From positions 16,330 to 80,329 of the forward strand of contig NZ_WQNH01000039.1 of the NCBI RefSeq assembly GCF_009812055.1: 64,000 nucleotides of DNA, in the 5' to 3' direction. Source of the stretch: Chelativorans xinjiangensis (GTDB lineage: Bacteria; Pseudomonadota; Alphaproteobacteria; Rhizobiales; Rhizobiaceae). Both the position numbers and the translations under genes were made by a program. The notes beneath the pieces were generated by a model. The model was not told the origin of the DNA. It saw nothing but the letters and a program-made list of their open reading frames with translations, and did not search any database. Positions 53,801 to 61,521 of this stretch are shown here, one piece after another (the stretch's first letter is position 1; each line of letters starts with the position of its first letter).

Positions 53801-54609
53801 TCGACCCCAAGACGGCGAAGGAGCGCTCCGATTTCGACCGCTATGCCGTCTCGCTCGCCGCCGGGTACAACGACGAGGAGTTGGGCTTGAAGGGCCGCAT
53901 CCGTGGCGAAGCGCGCTTCGAGCGCTCCGACGACAAAACGCGCGACCGCAACACCTACCTGTTGTCGAGCGGCGGCACCTGGAGCCATCACGAGAGCGGC
54001 CGGTTGCTTGCCAGTGTCGATGCGGTGGTCTCCGACTCGGATGCCGGCGTCTTCTACGACGGTGACTACGTGGAGGCCTCGCTCGGTTATGCCTACAGGC
54101 CGGCTCTCGACGACCGCCTCAACGCGTTGGTCCGCTACACCTTCCTTTACGATCTGCCGGGCAACGACCAGATATCGTCGTTGCTGTCCGGCAGTGCCAC
54201 CAACGGGCCGCTGCAACGCAGTCACATCGTCTCGGCGGATGTGACTTACGACGTTCTGCCCTGGCTATCGATCGGCGGCAAGTACGGCGCCCGCTTCGGC
54301 CAGATCCGCTATCGCAACAGCGATTCCAAGACGCTCGACGACGACTGGCAGGATTCGATTGCACATCTGGGCATATTGCGTACCGATCTTCACATCGTGA
54401 AGGAATGGGATGCACTCCTGGAAGGCCGTGCCTTCTTCACGCCCGATGTCAATACCGTCGACTACGGCCTGCTTGCCGCCCTTTACCGGCATGTCGGCAA
54501 CAACTTCAAGGTCGGCGCCGGCTACAATTTTGGCCGCTTCTCCGACGACCTGCGCGACCTCACCTTGGACGACCGTGGGCCGTTCCTGAACGTTGTCGGC
54601 AAGTTCTGA
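50854..54609 (+). CDS. Very large outer-membrane beta-barrel protein
   Basis: 1,251 residues from the ATG at 50854, which gives a clear signal peptide (FLRATSAIVAVMLVSQPSFA, cleavage before ADW); starting at 50809 would add 15 residues. After an acidic linker and an Ig-like or domain-rich region (to about residue 390), the chain turns into alternating hydrophobic/polar strands ending in aromatic residues, to the C-terminal Phe (NVVGKF) typical of outer-membrane barrels. A block DYTFDYLQGVIILKRPL and YYPVYGDDSTSVEDAPTQGK occur in large barrel proteins of unknown function. No TonB box or plug domain was recognised. Alone in its transcription unit. Confidence 0.8.
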   Translation: MTYARDQFLRATSAIVAVMLVSQPSFAADWLVDDENAAAATEGMEAECVEEDCPSIMRGKMLDRSAVGRLPITPNLEQESLADQIGIPFKISVDGQVVDESGAIQDGGAFGVDPMARPVERQRKTDVDLSAVDIQLKFDGLDQKPLLNVSTVPVSHTFKAGEAITFVSTTNYPAFIGRAEIRIFRQGPNPSKKPIDIIPTQPNSLADWVMPTGGAGEYSYVLRVYDEEGRFDETVPLMIARTDSDLQRDSGDAVAPGLAEDRTAFRNIPIHGGAVTVYGRNVPEGYGIHVFNEPIPIDPKGAFVTQRILPPGDHVVDIAVDGPMKAGGLYFSRDVNIPDNEWFYVALADFTVGKRTGDPGIEDVRTDEYDKYYKKGRLAFYLKGKIKGKFLLTAAADTGENNIKSLFNHMGAKDAQELLRRIDPDKYYPVYGDDSTSVEDAPTQGKFYVRLERGDNHIMWGNYKTRIEGSRFLSSDRGLYGANAVYRSQGTTSFGERKGRADLYAALPDTLPQRDEFLGTGGSAYFLKRQDITIGSETISVETRDGVTGRLVERRFLKEGEDYTFDYLQGVIILKRPLSSSALGLGPVRDGALGESNQYLIVQYEYEPKAGDLDGYVYGGRVQRWLGDRLRIGVTGMNEKTGEADQQAIGADFLLRRSDTTYLEAEIAQSKGPGFGSTYSTDGGLTIDDRSASGGRSAKAWMVEGQADLADFNRYGVGGKVGAYYESKDANFSTITEQITHDRRTWGGHVSLPITGDVDIGASYDELRDDGGQNKRDSDITISWQFDNYWKASFGVSYTKLYSPQAAMSGKRGYDGKRMDAGIRVDYRQNADYLYYGFAQSTMERDGDIYKNDRYGLGAQVRLTEKIGVEGEVSHGNRGFGGLANLTYSPTVEDHYYIGYRLDPDRSFDLTRSDVLDGVDRGSIVGGVRKRIDDVTSAYAENNYDLFGRRRSLAQTYGVVYTPDAMWTVDGGVEVGRVMDDRIDPKTAKERSDFDRYAVSLAAGYNDEELGLKGRIRGEARFERSDDKTRDRNTYLLSSGGTWSHHESGRLLASVDAVVSDSDAGVFYDGDYVEASLGYAYRPALDDRLNALVRYTFLYDLPGNDQISSLLSGSATNGPLQRSHIVSADVTYDVLPWLSIGGKYGARFGQIRYRNSDSKTLDDDWQDSIAHLGILRTDLHIVKEWDALLEGRAFFTPDVNTVDYGLLAALYRHVGNNFKVGAGYNFGRFSDDLRDLTLDDRGPFLNVVGKF

Positions 54610-54678
54610 CAACACCTTGGCGGGGGGATGGCGGCGCCGCCTTCTTCCCTCCCCATTCGTGGGGAGGGAAGAAAAGCC

Positions 54679-55587
54679 TCAATCCGCCACACCGTAAATG
54701 CGGGCGATGTCGTCGAGCATGAGGTGGGCAGCGACGATCCCACCGGCGGTATTCCAGATCACGTCGTCAACGGCGTGCACCTTGCCGGCCTTCACCACAT
54801 CCAGGCTCTGCCAGAGCGGATCGCCCAGAACCTCCCGCGTCGCCTTCTCGCCTTCGCCATCACCCGTCTCATAGGTAAAATGGAACAGCCGGTCGCCCTC
54901 CATGTCGGGGATGCTCTCCTTGCCGACGCGGAGCGCGAATTCGTCGACGTCCTGGTTGGACGGCCGGCGGAAGCCGATCTGATCGAGGATGAAGCCTGAA
55001 AAGCTGTCCTTCTGGTAGATGCGGATCTGGCCCGCCATCATGCGCACGATGCTGATGCGCTCTTGCGTCTTGTCGCCCAGATTCTCGCGCAGTTCGGCCA
55101 CATGGGCGTCGAAGGCCTCGAGCTGCCGCGCGCCTTCCTCCGCCTTGCCGACTGCCTCCGCGTAAAGCACGAAGTTCTCGCGCCAGTCGCCGCGCAGCCG
55201 CTCCGAGAAGACGGTTGGCGCAATGGCGGAAAGATGCGGGTAGATCGCCTCGTGGCGCATCTTGTTGCCGAGGATGAGGTCGGGCTGAAGCGCCGCCACG
55301 AGTTCCAGGTTGACCGCGCTTTCCTTGCCCACCGGCGCAGCCTCTCCCATCAGTTCCTTGATGTGCGGATACCATGGGTCGCCCGTCCACGAGTTCGCCG
55401 CCCCTACCGGCTGGATGCCGAGCGAAAGAAGCGCCTCGGTCCCCTCGTTGGTCAAAACGACGATGCGCTTCGGTTCGTCCGGCACCTTCGTCGTTCCCAT
55501 CGCGTGGGTGATATCGGCGGCTTGCGCGGCGGCTGCGGTGTAAAGGAGGGCCACCGCCGCCAGCACCGGTTTCATGAGCTTGTACAT
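54679..55587 (-). CDS. Ferric-siderophore ABC transporter, periplasmic binding protein
   Basis: 302 residues from the ATG at 55587. Signal peptide MYKLMKPVLAAVALLYTAAA with cleavage after AQA. The TroA/FecB-type fold shows PKRIVVLTNEGTEALLSLGI, ELVAALQPDLILGNKMRHEA and a C-terminal PLWQSLDVVKAGKVHAVDDV. It binds a ferric chelate (citrate or hydroxamate type). Divergent from the permease genes, with a TGA-N9-TCA box between. Confidence 0.92.
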   Translation of the reverse strand: MYKLMKPVLAAVALLYTAAAAQAADITHAMGTTKVPDEPKRIVVLTNEGTEALLSLGIQPVGAANSWTGDPWYPHIKELMGEAAPVGKESAVNLELVAALQPDLILGNKMRHEAIYPHLSAIAPTVFSERLRGDWRENFVLYAEAVGKAEEGARQLEAFDAHVAELRENLGDKTQERISIVRMMAGQIRIYQKDSFSGFILDQIGFRRPSNQDVDEFALRVGKESIPDMEGDRLFHFTYETGDGEGEKATREVLGDPLWQSLDVVKAGKVHAVDDVIWNTAGGIVAAHLMLDDIARIYGVAD

Positions 55588-55630
55588 CGCTTCTTCCCCT
55601 TCGAGAACGGTCGGCCGGTGATGCAAATAC

Positions 55631-55645
55631 TGACTGGCGGAGTCA
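55631..55645. promoter_or_regulatory. Candidate iron-responsive (IRO/RirA) box
   Basis: TGACTGGCGGAGTCA fits the TGA-N9-TCA iron-responsive operator recognised by RirA in rhizobia. It lies between the divergent binding-protein and permease genes, 43 bp and 45 bp from the two starts. Nearby TTAGAAGTTGACTTTGC has weak likeness to an Irr site. RirA is not in the window. Confidence 0.6.
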
Positions 55646-55690
55646 AGTTAGAAGTTGACTTTGCAAATCATCTTATGAAAACGACCACCC

Positions 55691-56674
55691 ATGACACGCT
55701 CGACCCTCGCGCTCCTTCTCGCGCTGCCGCTTCTGGCCCTTGCCAGCCTGCACCTCGGCGTTCGCTTCACGCAGCCGGGCGAGGTGTGGCGTGCGTTGAC
55801 GCAGGGCGGAACGGACCAGGCGGCGCTGATCGTCACCACGCTGCGCCTGCCGCGCACGCTGATCGCCGTCGCCGTGGGGGCGGGGTTGGCGCTGTCGGGG
55901 CTCTTGATGCAGACGGTGACGCGCAACGCGCTGGCCGAGCCGGGGCTGATGGGGGTGAACGCGGGCGGGGCGTTCGCCGCCGTTCTTCTGGTCACGTTCA
56001 CCGGCGAGCAGCTCATGCTGCCGGTCATGCTTGCCGCCTGCGGCGGCGCCATGCTTGCTGCCGCAACCGTCTACGGCGTTGCGCGCCTCGGCGGCGGGGC
56101 CGCGCCGCTGCATCTCCTCCTGGCGGGCTTCGTCATCGCCGCGCTTTTGATGTCGGGGACGCAGATTGTGCTTGTCTCGCAGGAGCGCTCGATGGAGGAG
56201 CTTCTGTTCTGGCTTTCCGGCTCCTTCACCTATGGGCAATTGTGGACGGTCGTGCCGGCCGCCGCCGTCATCTCCGCGATCGCCCTCCTCAGCCTCTTCT
56301 TTGCACGGTCCCTCGACGTTTTGACGGCCGACGACGCCACTGCGGCGGCGCTGGGCCTGCCGGTGGCGGCGGCGCGCAGCACGGCGGTTGCAGGCGCAGC
56401 GCTTCTTGCCGGCGTCTGCGTCGCCATTGCCGGGCCGGTGGCCTTTGTCGGCCTCGCCGCGCCGCATGTGGCACGGCGCATGGGCGCGCGCGGGCATGTG
56501 GCGCTGATCCCGGTTTCGATGCTCGCGGGCGCCGCTCTGGCGCTTTTGGCGGATATTCTTTCGCGCTTTGTCGTCTATCCGACAGAGGCTCCGGTCGGCT
56601 CCGTGCTTGCCATCATCGGCGTGCCCGTGCTTCTGGCGCTCCTGCGCCGCCGGCCGCGGCTTGCGGCGGCATGA
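55691..56674 (+). CDS. Ferric-siderophore ABC transporter permease (FecCD family, first)
   Basis: 327 residues with about nine hydrophobic segments. FecCD signatures: LRLPRTLIAVAVGAGLALSG, MQTVTRNALAEPGLMGVNAG and AGPVAFVGLAAPHVARRM. It forms the membrane channel with the next protein. Its TGA overlaps the ATG of the second permease (ATGA). Confidence 0.93.
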   Translation: MTRSTLALLLALPLLALASLHLGVRFTQPGEVWRALTQGGTDQAALIVTTLRLPRTLIAVAVGAGLALSGLLMQTVTRNALAEPGLMGVNAGGAFAAVLLVTFTGEQLMLPVMLAACGGAMLAAATVYGVARLGGGAAPLHLLLAGFVIAALLMSGTQIVLVSQERSMEELLFWLSGSFTYGQLWTVVPAAAVISAIALLSLFFARSLDVLTADDATAAALGLPVAAARSTAVAGAALLAGVCVAIAGPVAFVGLAAPHVARRMGARGHVALIPVSMLAGAALALLADILSRFVVYPTEAPVGSVLAIIGVPVLLALLRRRPRLAAA

Positions 56675-57717
56675 CGGCGGTGGCGGCAATGGAGATACCG
56701 CGCGCGCCGGCCCATGGCCGGGCGGGCAGGCTCGCGGCACTTCTCCTCTTCCTCGGCGCGGCGGCGGTGACCGGCGTTGCCCTCGGCAGCTCCTCGATGC
56801 CGCTCGACCGGCTTTTGCCGGCGCTCGTGGGGCAGGGGGCGGAGACGGACCGGCTGATCGTCTGGGGGCTGAGGGCCCCGCGCGTTTTGCTTTCCGCCCT
56901 TGCCGGCATGGCGCTGGCGCTCGCCGGCCTCCTCCTCCAGCGCGCCACGCGCAACCCGCTTGCCGCGCCCGCCGTTCTCGGCATCTCCGACGGCGCGGCG
57001 CTCGGCGCGGTGGGCTTTCTCTTCCTTTTCAGCGACGCCGCCAATGCGCTCACCGTCGGCATCTACTGGCAGCCGGTGGCAGCAAGCTGCGGGGCGGCGG
57101 TCTTCGCCGTGCTGGTGGCCGTCCTGGCGCGCGGCGCCGGCGGCGGCCCGGTGGGCCTGGTACTGCACGGCTTCGCGCTGGGCGCGCTTGCCAAGGCGGG
57201 CGTGACGCTTCTGATGATCGCCGGCCCGGTCTACCGGGCGAGCCAGGCCTCCATCTGGCTTGCCGGCTCCGTCCACGAGGCGCGGTGGAGCGATGTCGCG
57301 GTGCTGGCAAGCCTGATGGCGCTGGTCCTGCCGGTGCTCCTCGTTCTCACGGCCCACATGGACCAGCTCCTCCTCGACGACCACAGCGCCGAAGCCTCGG
57401 GCCTGCCCGTCAGGCGCACGCAGGCGCTTTTGATGGCGCTTGCCGTGGTGCTGACGGCCTCTGCCGTCTCCTTCGTCGGCGCCATCGGCTTCGTCGGCCT
57501 GGTGGCGCCCCATGCCGCGCGCCTTCTCGTCGGCGCCCGCGCCCTGCCGGCGATCGCCGCCAGCGCGCTCGTCGGCGCGGCGATGGTGGTCATGGCCGAT
57601 ATCCTCGTGCGGCTCGCCTTCGCGCCGCTCGAGGTGCCGACGGGGGCGGCGACCGCGCTCATCGGCGCTCCCTATTTCCTCTTCATCCTTTTCAGGACGG
57701 GCCGCGCCCATGCATGA
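56671..57717 (+). CDS. Ferric-siderophore ABC transporter permease (FecCD family, second)
   Basis: 348 residues from the ATG at 56671. Same signatures as its partner: LRAPRVLLSALAGMALALAG, LQRATRNPLAAPAVLGISDG and VGAIGFVGLVAPHAARLLVG. Translationally coupled to both neighbours (ATGA with the first permease, 8-bp overlap with the ATPase). The frame is open far upstream over the divergent genes but only this part is coding. Confidence 0.93.
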   Translation: MTAVAAMEIPRAPAHGRAGRLAALLLFLGAAAVTGVALGSSSMPLDRLLPALVGQGAETDRLIVWGLRAPRVLLSALAGMALALAGLLLQRATRNPLAAPAVLGISDGAALGAVGFLFLFSDAANALTVGIYWQPVAASCGAAVFAVLVAVLARGAGGGPVGLVLHGFALGALAKAGVTLLMIAGPVYRASQASIWLAGSVHEARWSDVAVLASLMALVLPVLLVLTAHMDQLLLDDHSAEASGLPVRRTQALLMALAVVLTASAVSFVGAIGFVGLVAPHAARLLVGARALPAIAASALVGAAMVVMADILVRLAFAPLEVPTGAATALIGAPYFLFILFRTGRAHA

Positions 57718-58522
57718 CCGGTCACGCAGCAACGAGGAGGCCCTTAAGCTCAGCGCCGCCGCCGCCGGCTATGACGAGCGGCTGGTCTTTTCCGATCTCG
57801 ATCTTTCCGTCGCCCGCGGCCGGGTGACCGCGCTCTGCGGGCCGAACGGCTGCGGCAAGTCGACCGTGCTCAAGGCCATGCGCGCCATGCTGCCGCTGCG
57901 CGAGGGCGGCGTGTTCCTCGACGGAAAGCCGCTCTCCGGCTGGGCGCCGAAGGCGCTGGCGCGCGAGATCGCCATGCTGAGCCAGAGCCCGAGCGCGCCG
58001 GACGAGATGACCGTCGCCGACCTCGTCAACCTCGGCCGCTATGCCCACCGCCGCGGGCTTGCACGAAAGGGGACCGCCGACCGCGAGGCGGTTGCGGCCG
58101 CCCTTGCCGCCACCGACCTTCCCGACCTTGCCCACCGCCCCATCGGCACGCTGTCGGGCGGGCAGATGCAGCGCGTGTGGATTGCCATGGTGATCGCCCA
58201 GGCGGCCCCGGTGATCCTGCTCGACGAGCCGACAAACCACCTCGACATCGCCCACGCGCTCGACACGCTGTCGCTGGTGCGGCGCTTGAGCCACGAGGAG
58301 GGCAAGACGGTGGTGGTGGTGCTGCATGATTTGAACCTTGCTGCGCGTTTTGCCGACGACATCGTCTTCCTGAAGGAGGGCCGCGTGGCCGCCGCCGGCC
58401 CGGTCGCCCGCATCTTCCATGCGCAAAGCATCGCCGAGGTGTTCGGCATCCACTGCCGCGTGCTCTTAGACGAGGAGACGGGGCGGCCCTTCTGTATCCC
58501 GCTTGCGGCAAGGGGCGGGTAG
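57710..58522 (+). CDS. Ferric-siderophore ABC transporter ATPase
   Basis: 270 residues from the ATG at 57710. Walker A GPNGCGKST (44-52), signature LSGGQMQRVWIAM, Walker B VILLDEPTNHLD and switch VVLHDLNLAARFADD are intact, as in FecE/FepC. Overlap of 8 bp with the second permease. The four genes form a complete importer for a ferric chelate. Confidence 0.95.
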   Translation: MHDRSRSNEEALKLSAAAAGYDERLVFSDLDLSVARGRVTALCGPNGCGKSTVLKAMRAMLPLREGGVFLDGKPLSGWAPKALAREIAMLSQSPSAPDEMTVADLVNLGRYAHRRGLARKGTADREAVAAALAATDLPDLAHRPIGTLSGGQMQRVWIAMVIAQAAPVILLDEPTNHLDIAHALDTLSLVRRLSHEEGKTVVVVLHDLNLAARFADDIVFLKEGRVAAAGPVARIFHAQSIAEVFGIHCRVLLDEETGRPFCIPLAARGG

Positions 58523-58555
58523 GCGCGCGTTCCATCGTTGCCACGCCCGCTTTCG

Positions 58556-58909
58556 CGTCTGGCCACTGAGTAAGGTGGGAAGCGGGGCGCGTTGTCCGTG
58601 CCACTCTATTTATTTTTAAGGCGCGAAAAACGCGCCCCGCCGGCCGCTGTCCCGACATTCGACCTCCAGGTACCGTTCCTGGAGGGGGAGGCTGCCGCCG
58701 CCCTCCCCGTGTCCCCGGTCCGGACCAAGGTTCCCGTGAGGGCGATGGGGAGGATTGTAAGGGCGGGCTGGGCAGGGGGTGTAATTTCCCGCGAAAAAAG
58801 TTGGAGAAATTATTCGGAAGCGAGTGAAAACAATGGGTTGGCGGGGAAGAAAGGTTCTTTGTCGCCACATTTTATCCCCGCGCAGGGGAGGCATCGCCGG
58901 TAGGCGCCC
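58556..58909 (-). repeat. Inverted-pair element, copy B (about 350 bp)
   Basis: Reverse complement of copy A at 35431-35918: ordered landmarks AAGTAAGGTGGGAAGCGGGG, GAGTGGC-TATTTATTTTTAAGGCGCG, CCTCACGGG region, TTTTTTCGCGGG, CAATGGGTTGG and TTGTCGCCACATTTTATCCC. It lacks about 150 bp found in the centre of copy A. It follows the siderophore ATPase gene and lies 23 kb from copy A in opposite orientation. Confidence 0.85.
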
Positions 58910-59086
58910 TTCGCGCCCCCCTCTGTCCTGCCGGACATCTCCCCCACGAGGGGGGAGATTGCGCTGGCCGCTTGCTCCGGCGCCTGTTCTGCAGCGCTGA
59001 TGGCTGGCGAAAACCGCTGTGACAGCCAATCTCCCCCCCATGTGGGGGAGATGTCCGGCAGGACAGAGGGGGGCGCGAAGGGGCGC
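58904..59086. repeat. Foldback element with 44-bp terminal inverted repeats
   Basis: The left arm (58904-58947, GCGCCCTTCGCGCCCCCCTC ...) and right arm (59042-59086) are complementary with only one base inserted. They contain TGCCGGACATCTCCCCCAC and its complement. The 94-bp centre has no ORF. It directly abuts copy B of the inverted-pair element and resembles non-autonomous rhizobial intergenic elements. Confidence 0.85.
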
Positions 59087-59279
59087 TGGATTATCCGTCA
59101 CGCCTTGAACCGGAAGGGCTGCACGGTTCCTCCAAACGCGCCATCCCGGAAGGATAGGGGAGCAGCCGGCGTGGCCGAAACCGGAAAAGCGGGCGGCGGC
59201 GGTTCACAGGGCGGGGGCGATGCTATAGTCTCGAATTGTTACGAAGAGTTAAATAGCGTGACAAGCGAAAGGAAGAACA

Positions 59280-59714
59280 ATGGCAGAATCCAGAAGCCTG
59301 TTTCAACGCTGGGAGGAATACCGTCCGTCGAAGGCCATGTGGCTCTGGTCGTGCGCGGGCTCGATCGTGCTGACCATGATCGTCGGGTTCACCGCGGGAG
59401 GATGGGTGACCGGCGGCACGGCCGAATCGATGGCGGCCGGCGCCAGGCAGGAGGCGCGCGAAGCGCTTGTGGCCTCCATTTGCGTCAGCCGGTTCGTCGC
59501 CGCTCCCGATGCGCGGCAGAACCTGCAGGCGCTGAAGGATGCAAGCTCCTGGCAGCGCGACGACCTCATCGACGAGGGCGGCTGGGCAACGCTCGATCTC
59601 TTGAAGGAACAGGTCTCCGGCGCGGCCGACCTTTGCGCCGAGCGGCTGGTGGCGATGGATCAGATCCCGTCGGCGGCCGAACCGGAAGCCGCCGAGGCGA
59701 CCGTGGACGGCTGA
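59280..59714 (+). CDS. Hypothetical membrane-anchored protein
   Basis: 144 residues with an internal hydrophobic segment at about 21-44 (WLWSCAGSIVLTMIVGFTAG) and a helical, acidic C-terminal domain with two cysteines (SICVSRFVAAP and AADLCAER). This looks like a single-pass membrane protein with a periplasmic domain. AAGGAAGAAC precedes the ATG. No known family recognised, but the composition is protein-like throughout and it stands in its own unit. Confidence 0.7.
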   Translation: MAESRSLFQRWEEYRPSKAMWLWSCAGSIVLTMIVGFTAGGWVTGGTAESMAAGARQEAREALVASICVSRFVAAPDARQNLQALKDASSWQRDDLIDEGGWATLDLLKEQVSGAADLCAERLVAMDQIPSAAEPEAAEATVDG

Positions 59715-59784
59715 CGCCTTGCGCCTCTCCCGGCCTCCCTCGCGGGAGCCGGGGGCTTTCGCATGTGGTTTTTGTGCAGTTTGA

Positions 59785-59889
59785 TCCCCACCCTCAATCC
59801 CTCCCCATCCTGAGCTTGCCGAAAGGGGGGAGGGAGGCAGGCCGAGCACGTCTTCGTCCCCCTCCCCCTTGAGGGGAGGGGTGGGGGGC
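59785..59889. repeat. G/C-run inverted repeats between two genes
   Basis: Two nested hairpins, TCCCTCCCC ... GGGGGGAGGGA and CCCCCTCCCCCTTGAGGGGA, bounded by CCCCACCC/GGGGTGGGG. Probably a terminator or another short intergenic element. No ORF. Confidence 0.6.
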
Positions 59890-60036
59890 CGGCGAAGCCG
59901 AACCAAAGACTCCATCCATGACAGCCTTGCCCGGAGCCGGGAGGCCCCGCGCGGCACCCGCATCCATTCGCACTTGACCCGCCGGCGCTTTGGCCTTTTC
60001 AGTTCGGACGCGGCACCGGACGAGGAGGAGGGGCGA

Positions 60037-60633
60037 TTGAAGGCGGGATTGCGGATGGCGCTGGCGGCGGCCTTGCTCCTGCCCGTGCCGACGGCGGGGC
60101 AGGCCGGGTGGCGGGCGGTCGAGCGGGTGGAGACCTATGCGATCTCCGGCAAGACGGGCATCGCGCTCTACCGCTCGATCGGCGAAAACGGGCCGAAGGC
60201 CGGTATCGGCCGGGCCATCGCCTACACGGACTACAAGCTCACCTGGCGGCGCGATTACCGGCCGCAGGGCGGCGGCTGCGTGCTCGCCGCCGCCAGGCCC
60301 AATCTCGTCATCACCTACCGCCTGCCGAAGCCCGCCGGCGACCTGCCGGCCGCCACACGCCGGCTGTGGGAGCGGTTCATCGACGGGGTGGAGAAGCACG
60401 AGCGGGTGCACGGCGAGATCATCCTCGACATCACGAAGAAGATCGAGGCCCTGTCGGTGGGGCTGACCGTTGCCGACGACCCCGACTGCACCAAGACCCG
60501 CGCCGAACTGCAGCGACGGTTGCCGCCGCTCGCCGAGGAGCTGAAGCGGCGGAGCCGGGAGTTCGACCGGGTGGAGCTGAGTGAGGGCGGGAATGTGCAC
60601 CAGTTGGTGCTGGGGTTGGTGAATGGGGAGTAG
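60037..60633 (+). CDS. DUF922 secreted zinc-protease-like protein
   Basis: 198 residues from a TTG at 60037, which has GAGGAGGAG 7 bp upstream; an ATG at 60055 is the alternative. A signal peptide follows (LRMALAAALLLPVPTAGQA). The domain has an HExxH motif, EKHERVHGEI (His131-His135), and TYRLPKPAGDLPAATRRLWE, which fits the DUF922 family of predicted secreted zinc-dependent proteases. The pair of cysteines (GGGCVLA and PDCTKTR) may form a disulfide. Activity unproven. Confidence 0.78.
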   Translation: MKAGLRMALAAALLLPVPTAGQAGWRAVERVETYAISGKTGIALYRSIGENGPKAGIGRAIAYTDYKLTWRRDYRPQGGGCVLAAARPNLVITYRLPKPAGDLPAATRRLWERFIDGVEKHERVHGEIILDITKKIEALSVGLTVADDPDCTKTRAELQRRLPPLAEELKRRSREFDRVELSEGGNVHQLVLGLVNGE

Positions 60634-60648
60634 GTGTCGGCGCCGTTG

Positions 60649-60870
60649 CCCCCTCTCTTGCGATTTCTAAGACTTAGCTTCGCTAAACCCAAGAAATCGC
60701 TTTCTCCCCCACCAAGGGGGAGATAACGCCGGCATCGCCGTTTCCGCCAATCGCTGACGCTGGAAGTTGACGGAGGCGAATATGCAACGTGCCTATCTCC
60801 CCCTTGGTGGGGGAGAAAGCAAATTCTTGGGTTTGGCGGAGCCAAGCCTTAGAATTTGCAAGAGAGGGGG
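60649..60870. repeat. Foldback element with 77-bp inverted arms
   Basis: The left arm (60649-60725: CCCCCTCTCTTGC ... CTCCCCCACCAAGGGGGAGATA) and right arm (60794-60870) match as inverted copies with a few mismatches around ATTTCTAAGAC/AGGCTTGGC, enclosing about 70 bp. This is typical of MITE-like or foldback DNA. It lies between the DUF922 gene and the antitoxin-like fragment. Confidence 0.85.
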
Positions 60871-60942
60871 TGATCCGGTGCCGTACGCTCGACGCGTTCT
60901 GCGCATCGGGCTGCGTGGCGGCGCTCACTGATGGAGGCGAAG

Positions 60943-61168
60943 ATGGCCGGTACGGTCACGATCACCTGCGAGGAATATACGAGGCTGCGCGAGGCCGCCG
61001 AGGACCTGGCCGACATCGAGGCCTACGACCGGGCGATGGCCGACCCCGGCGAAGCCATTCCCGCCGAATATGTACGCCGCATGGTGGACGGCGAAAGCCC
61101 GCTGCGCGTGTTCCGCGACTTGAGGGGCCTCACCCAGGCGGCCCTTGCCGAACGCTCCGGTGTGAACC
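60943..61168 (+). pseudogene. Helix-turn-helix (XRE/antitoxin-like) gene interrupted by IS66
   Basis: From the ATG at 60943 (GGAGGC upstream) the frame encodes about 75 residues (MAGTVTITCEEYTRLREAAE, then LRGLTQAALAERSGVNR). The last part is the first half of an XRE helix-turn-helix. It runs into the left inverted repeat of the IS66 element and gains a false end. The short N-terminal region resembles antitoxins of type II toxin-antitoxin systems; no intact toxin is visible upstream. The 3' part should lie beyond the right end of the window. Confidence 0.8.
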
Positions 61169-61344
61169 GTAACCGGCCGATCAGGACCCAGGCTTGGGTT
61201 TAGCGGTCGCGGTCTGGGCGTCACGCGCCGCATCCTGTTTGTGGATTTCGACGAGAGTAACCGGCCGATCAGGACCCAGGCTTGGGTTTAGCGGTCGCGG
61301 TCTGGGCGTCACGCGCCGCATCCTGTTTGTGGATTTCGACGAGC
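61169..61344. repeat. Tandem 88-bp duplication of the IS66 left end
   Basis: Units 61169-61256 and 61257-61344 are identical except possibly for the last base. Each begins with the terminal inverted repeat GTAACCGGCCGATCAGG and ends GTGGATTTCGACGAG. So the element has two left ends in direct orientation. Confidence 0.93.
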
Positions 61345-61519
61345 TGGCGCAGGTTCTCTATTCCGAAGTCTGTGAAGGCGGCGTGTGTTCGTCGCCGACG
61401 CCGTGGACGCCCATGAAGCCGTCTTCGGGTTCCATTTCGATGCTGATCTCGTGCAGCCAGTCTTCGCCCAGGAGCTCGGCGACATAGGCGAGCGTGAAGA
61501 CATGAGCGACGGCAGCCAT
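61269..61519 (-). pseudogene. IS66 accessory ORF, frameshifted
   Basis: The ATG at 61519 opens MAAVAHVFTLAYVAELLGED and continues through EISIEMEPEDGFMGVHGVGD. Near 61,385 the frame breaks: this frame ends soon (TPPSQTSE), while the neighbouring frame continues with FTDFGIENLRQLVEIHKQD up to 61269. Both parts resemble the small passenger protein found behind tnpC in some IS66 elements, so one base has been lost. The gene lies 2 bp after tnpC. Confidence 0.75.
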
Positions 61520-61521
61520 CG

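Noticed and set aside
58026..58868. 280-codon minus frame crossing copy B and the siderophore ATPase gene
   Set aside because: The N-terminal third is translation of the repeat and the rest is antisense to a clear ATPase gene.
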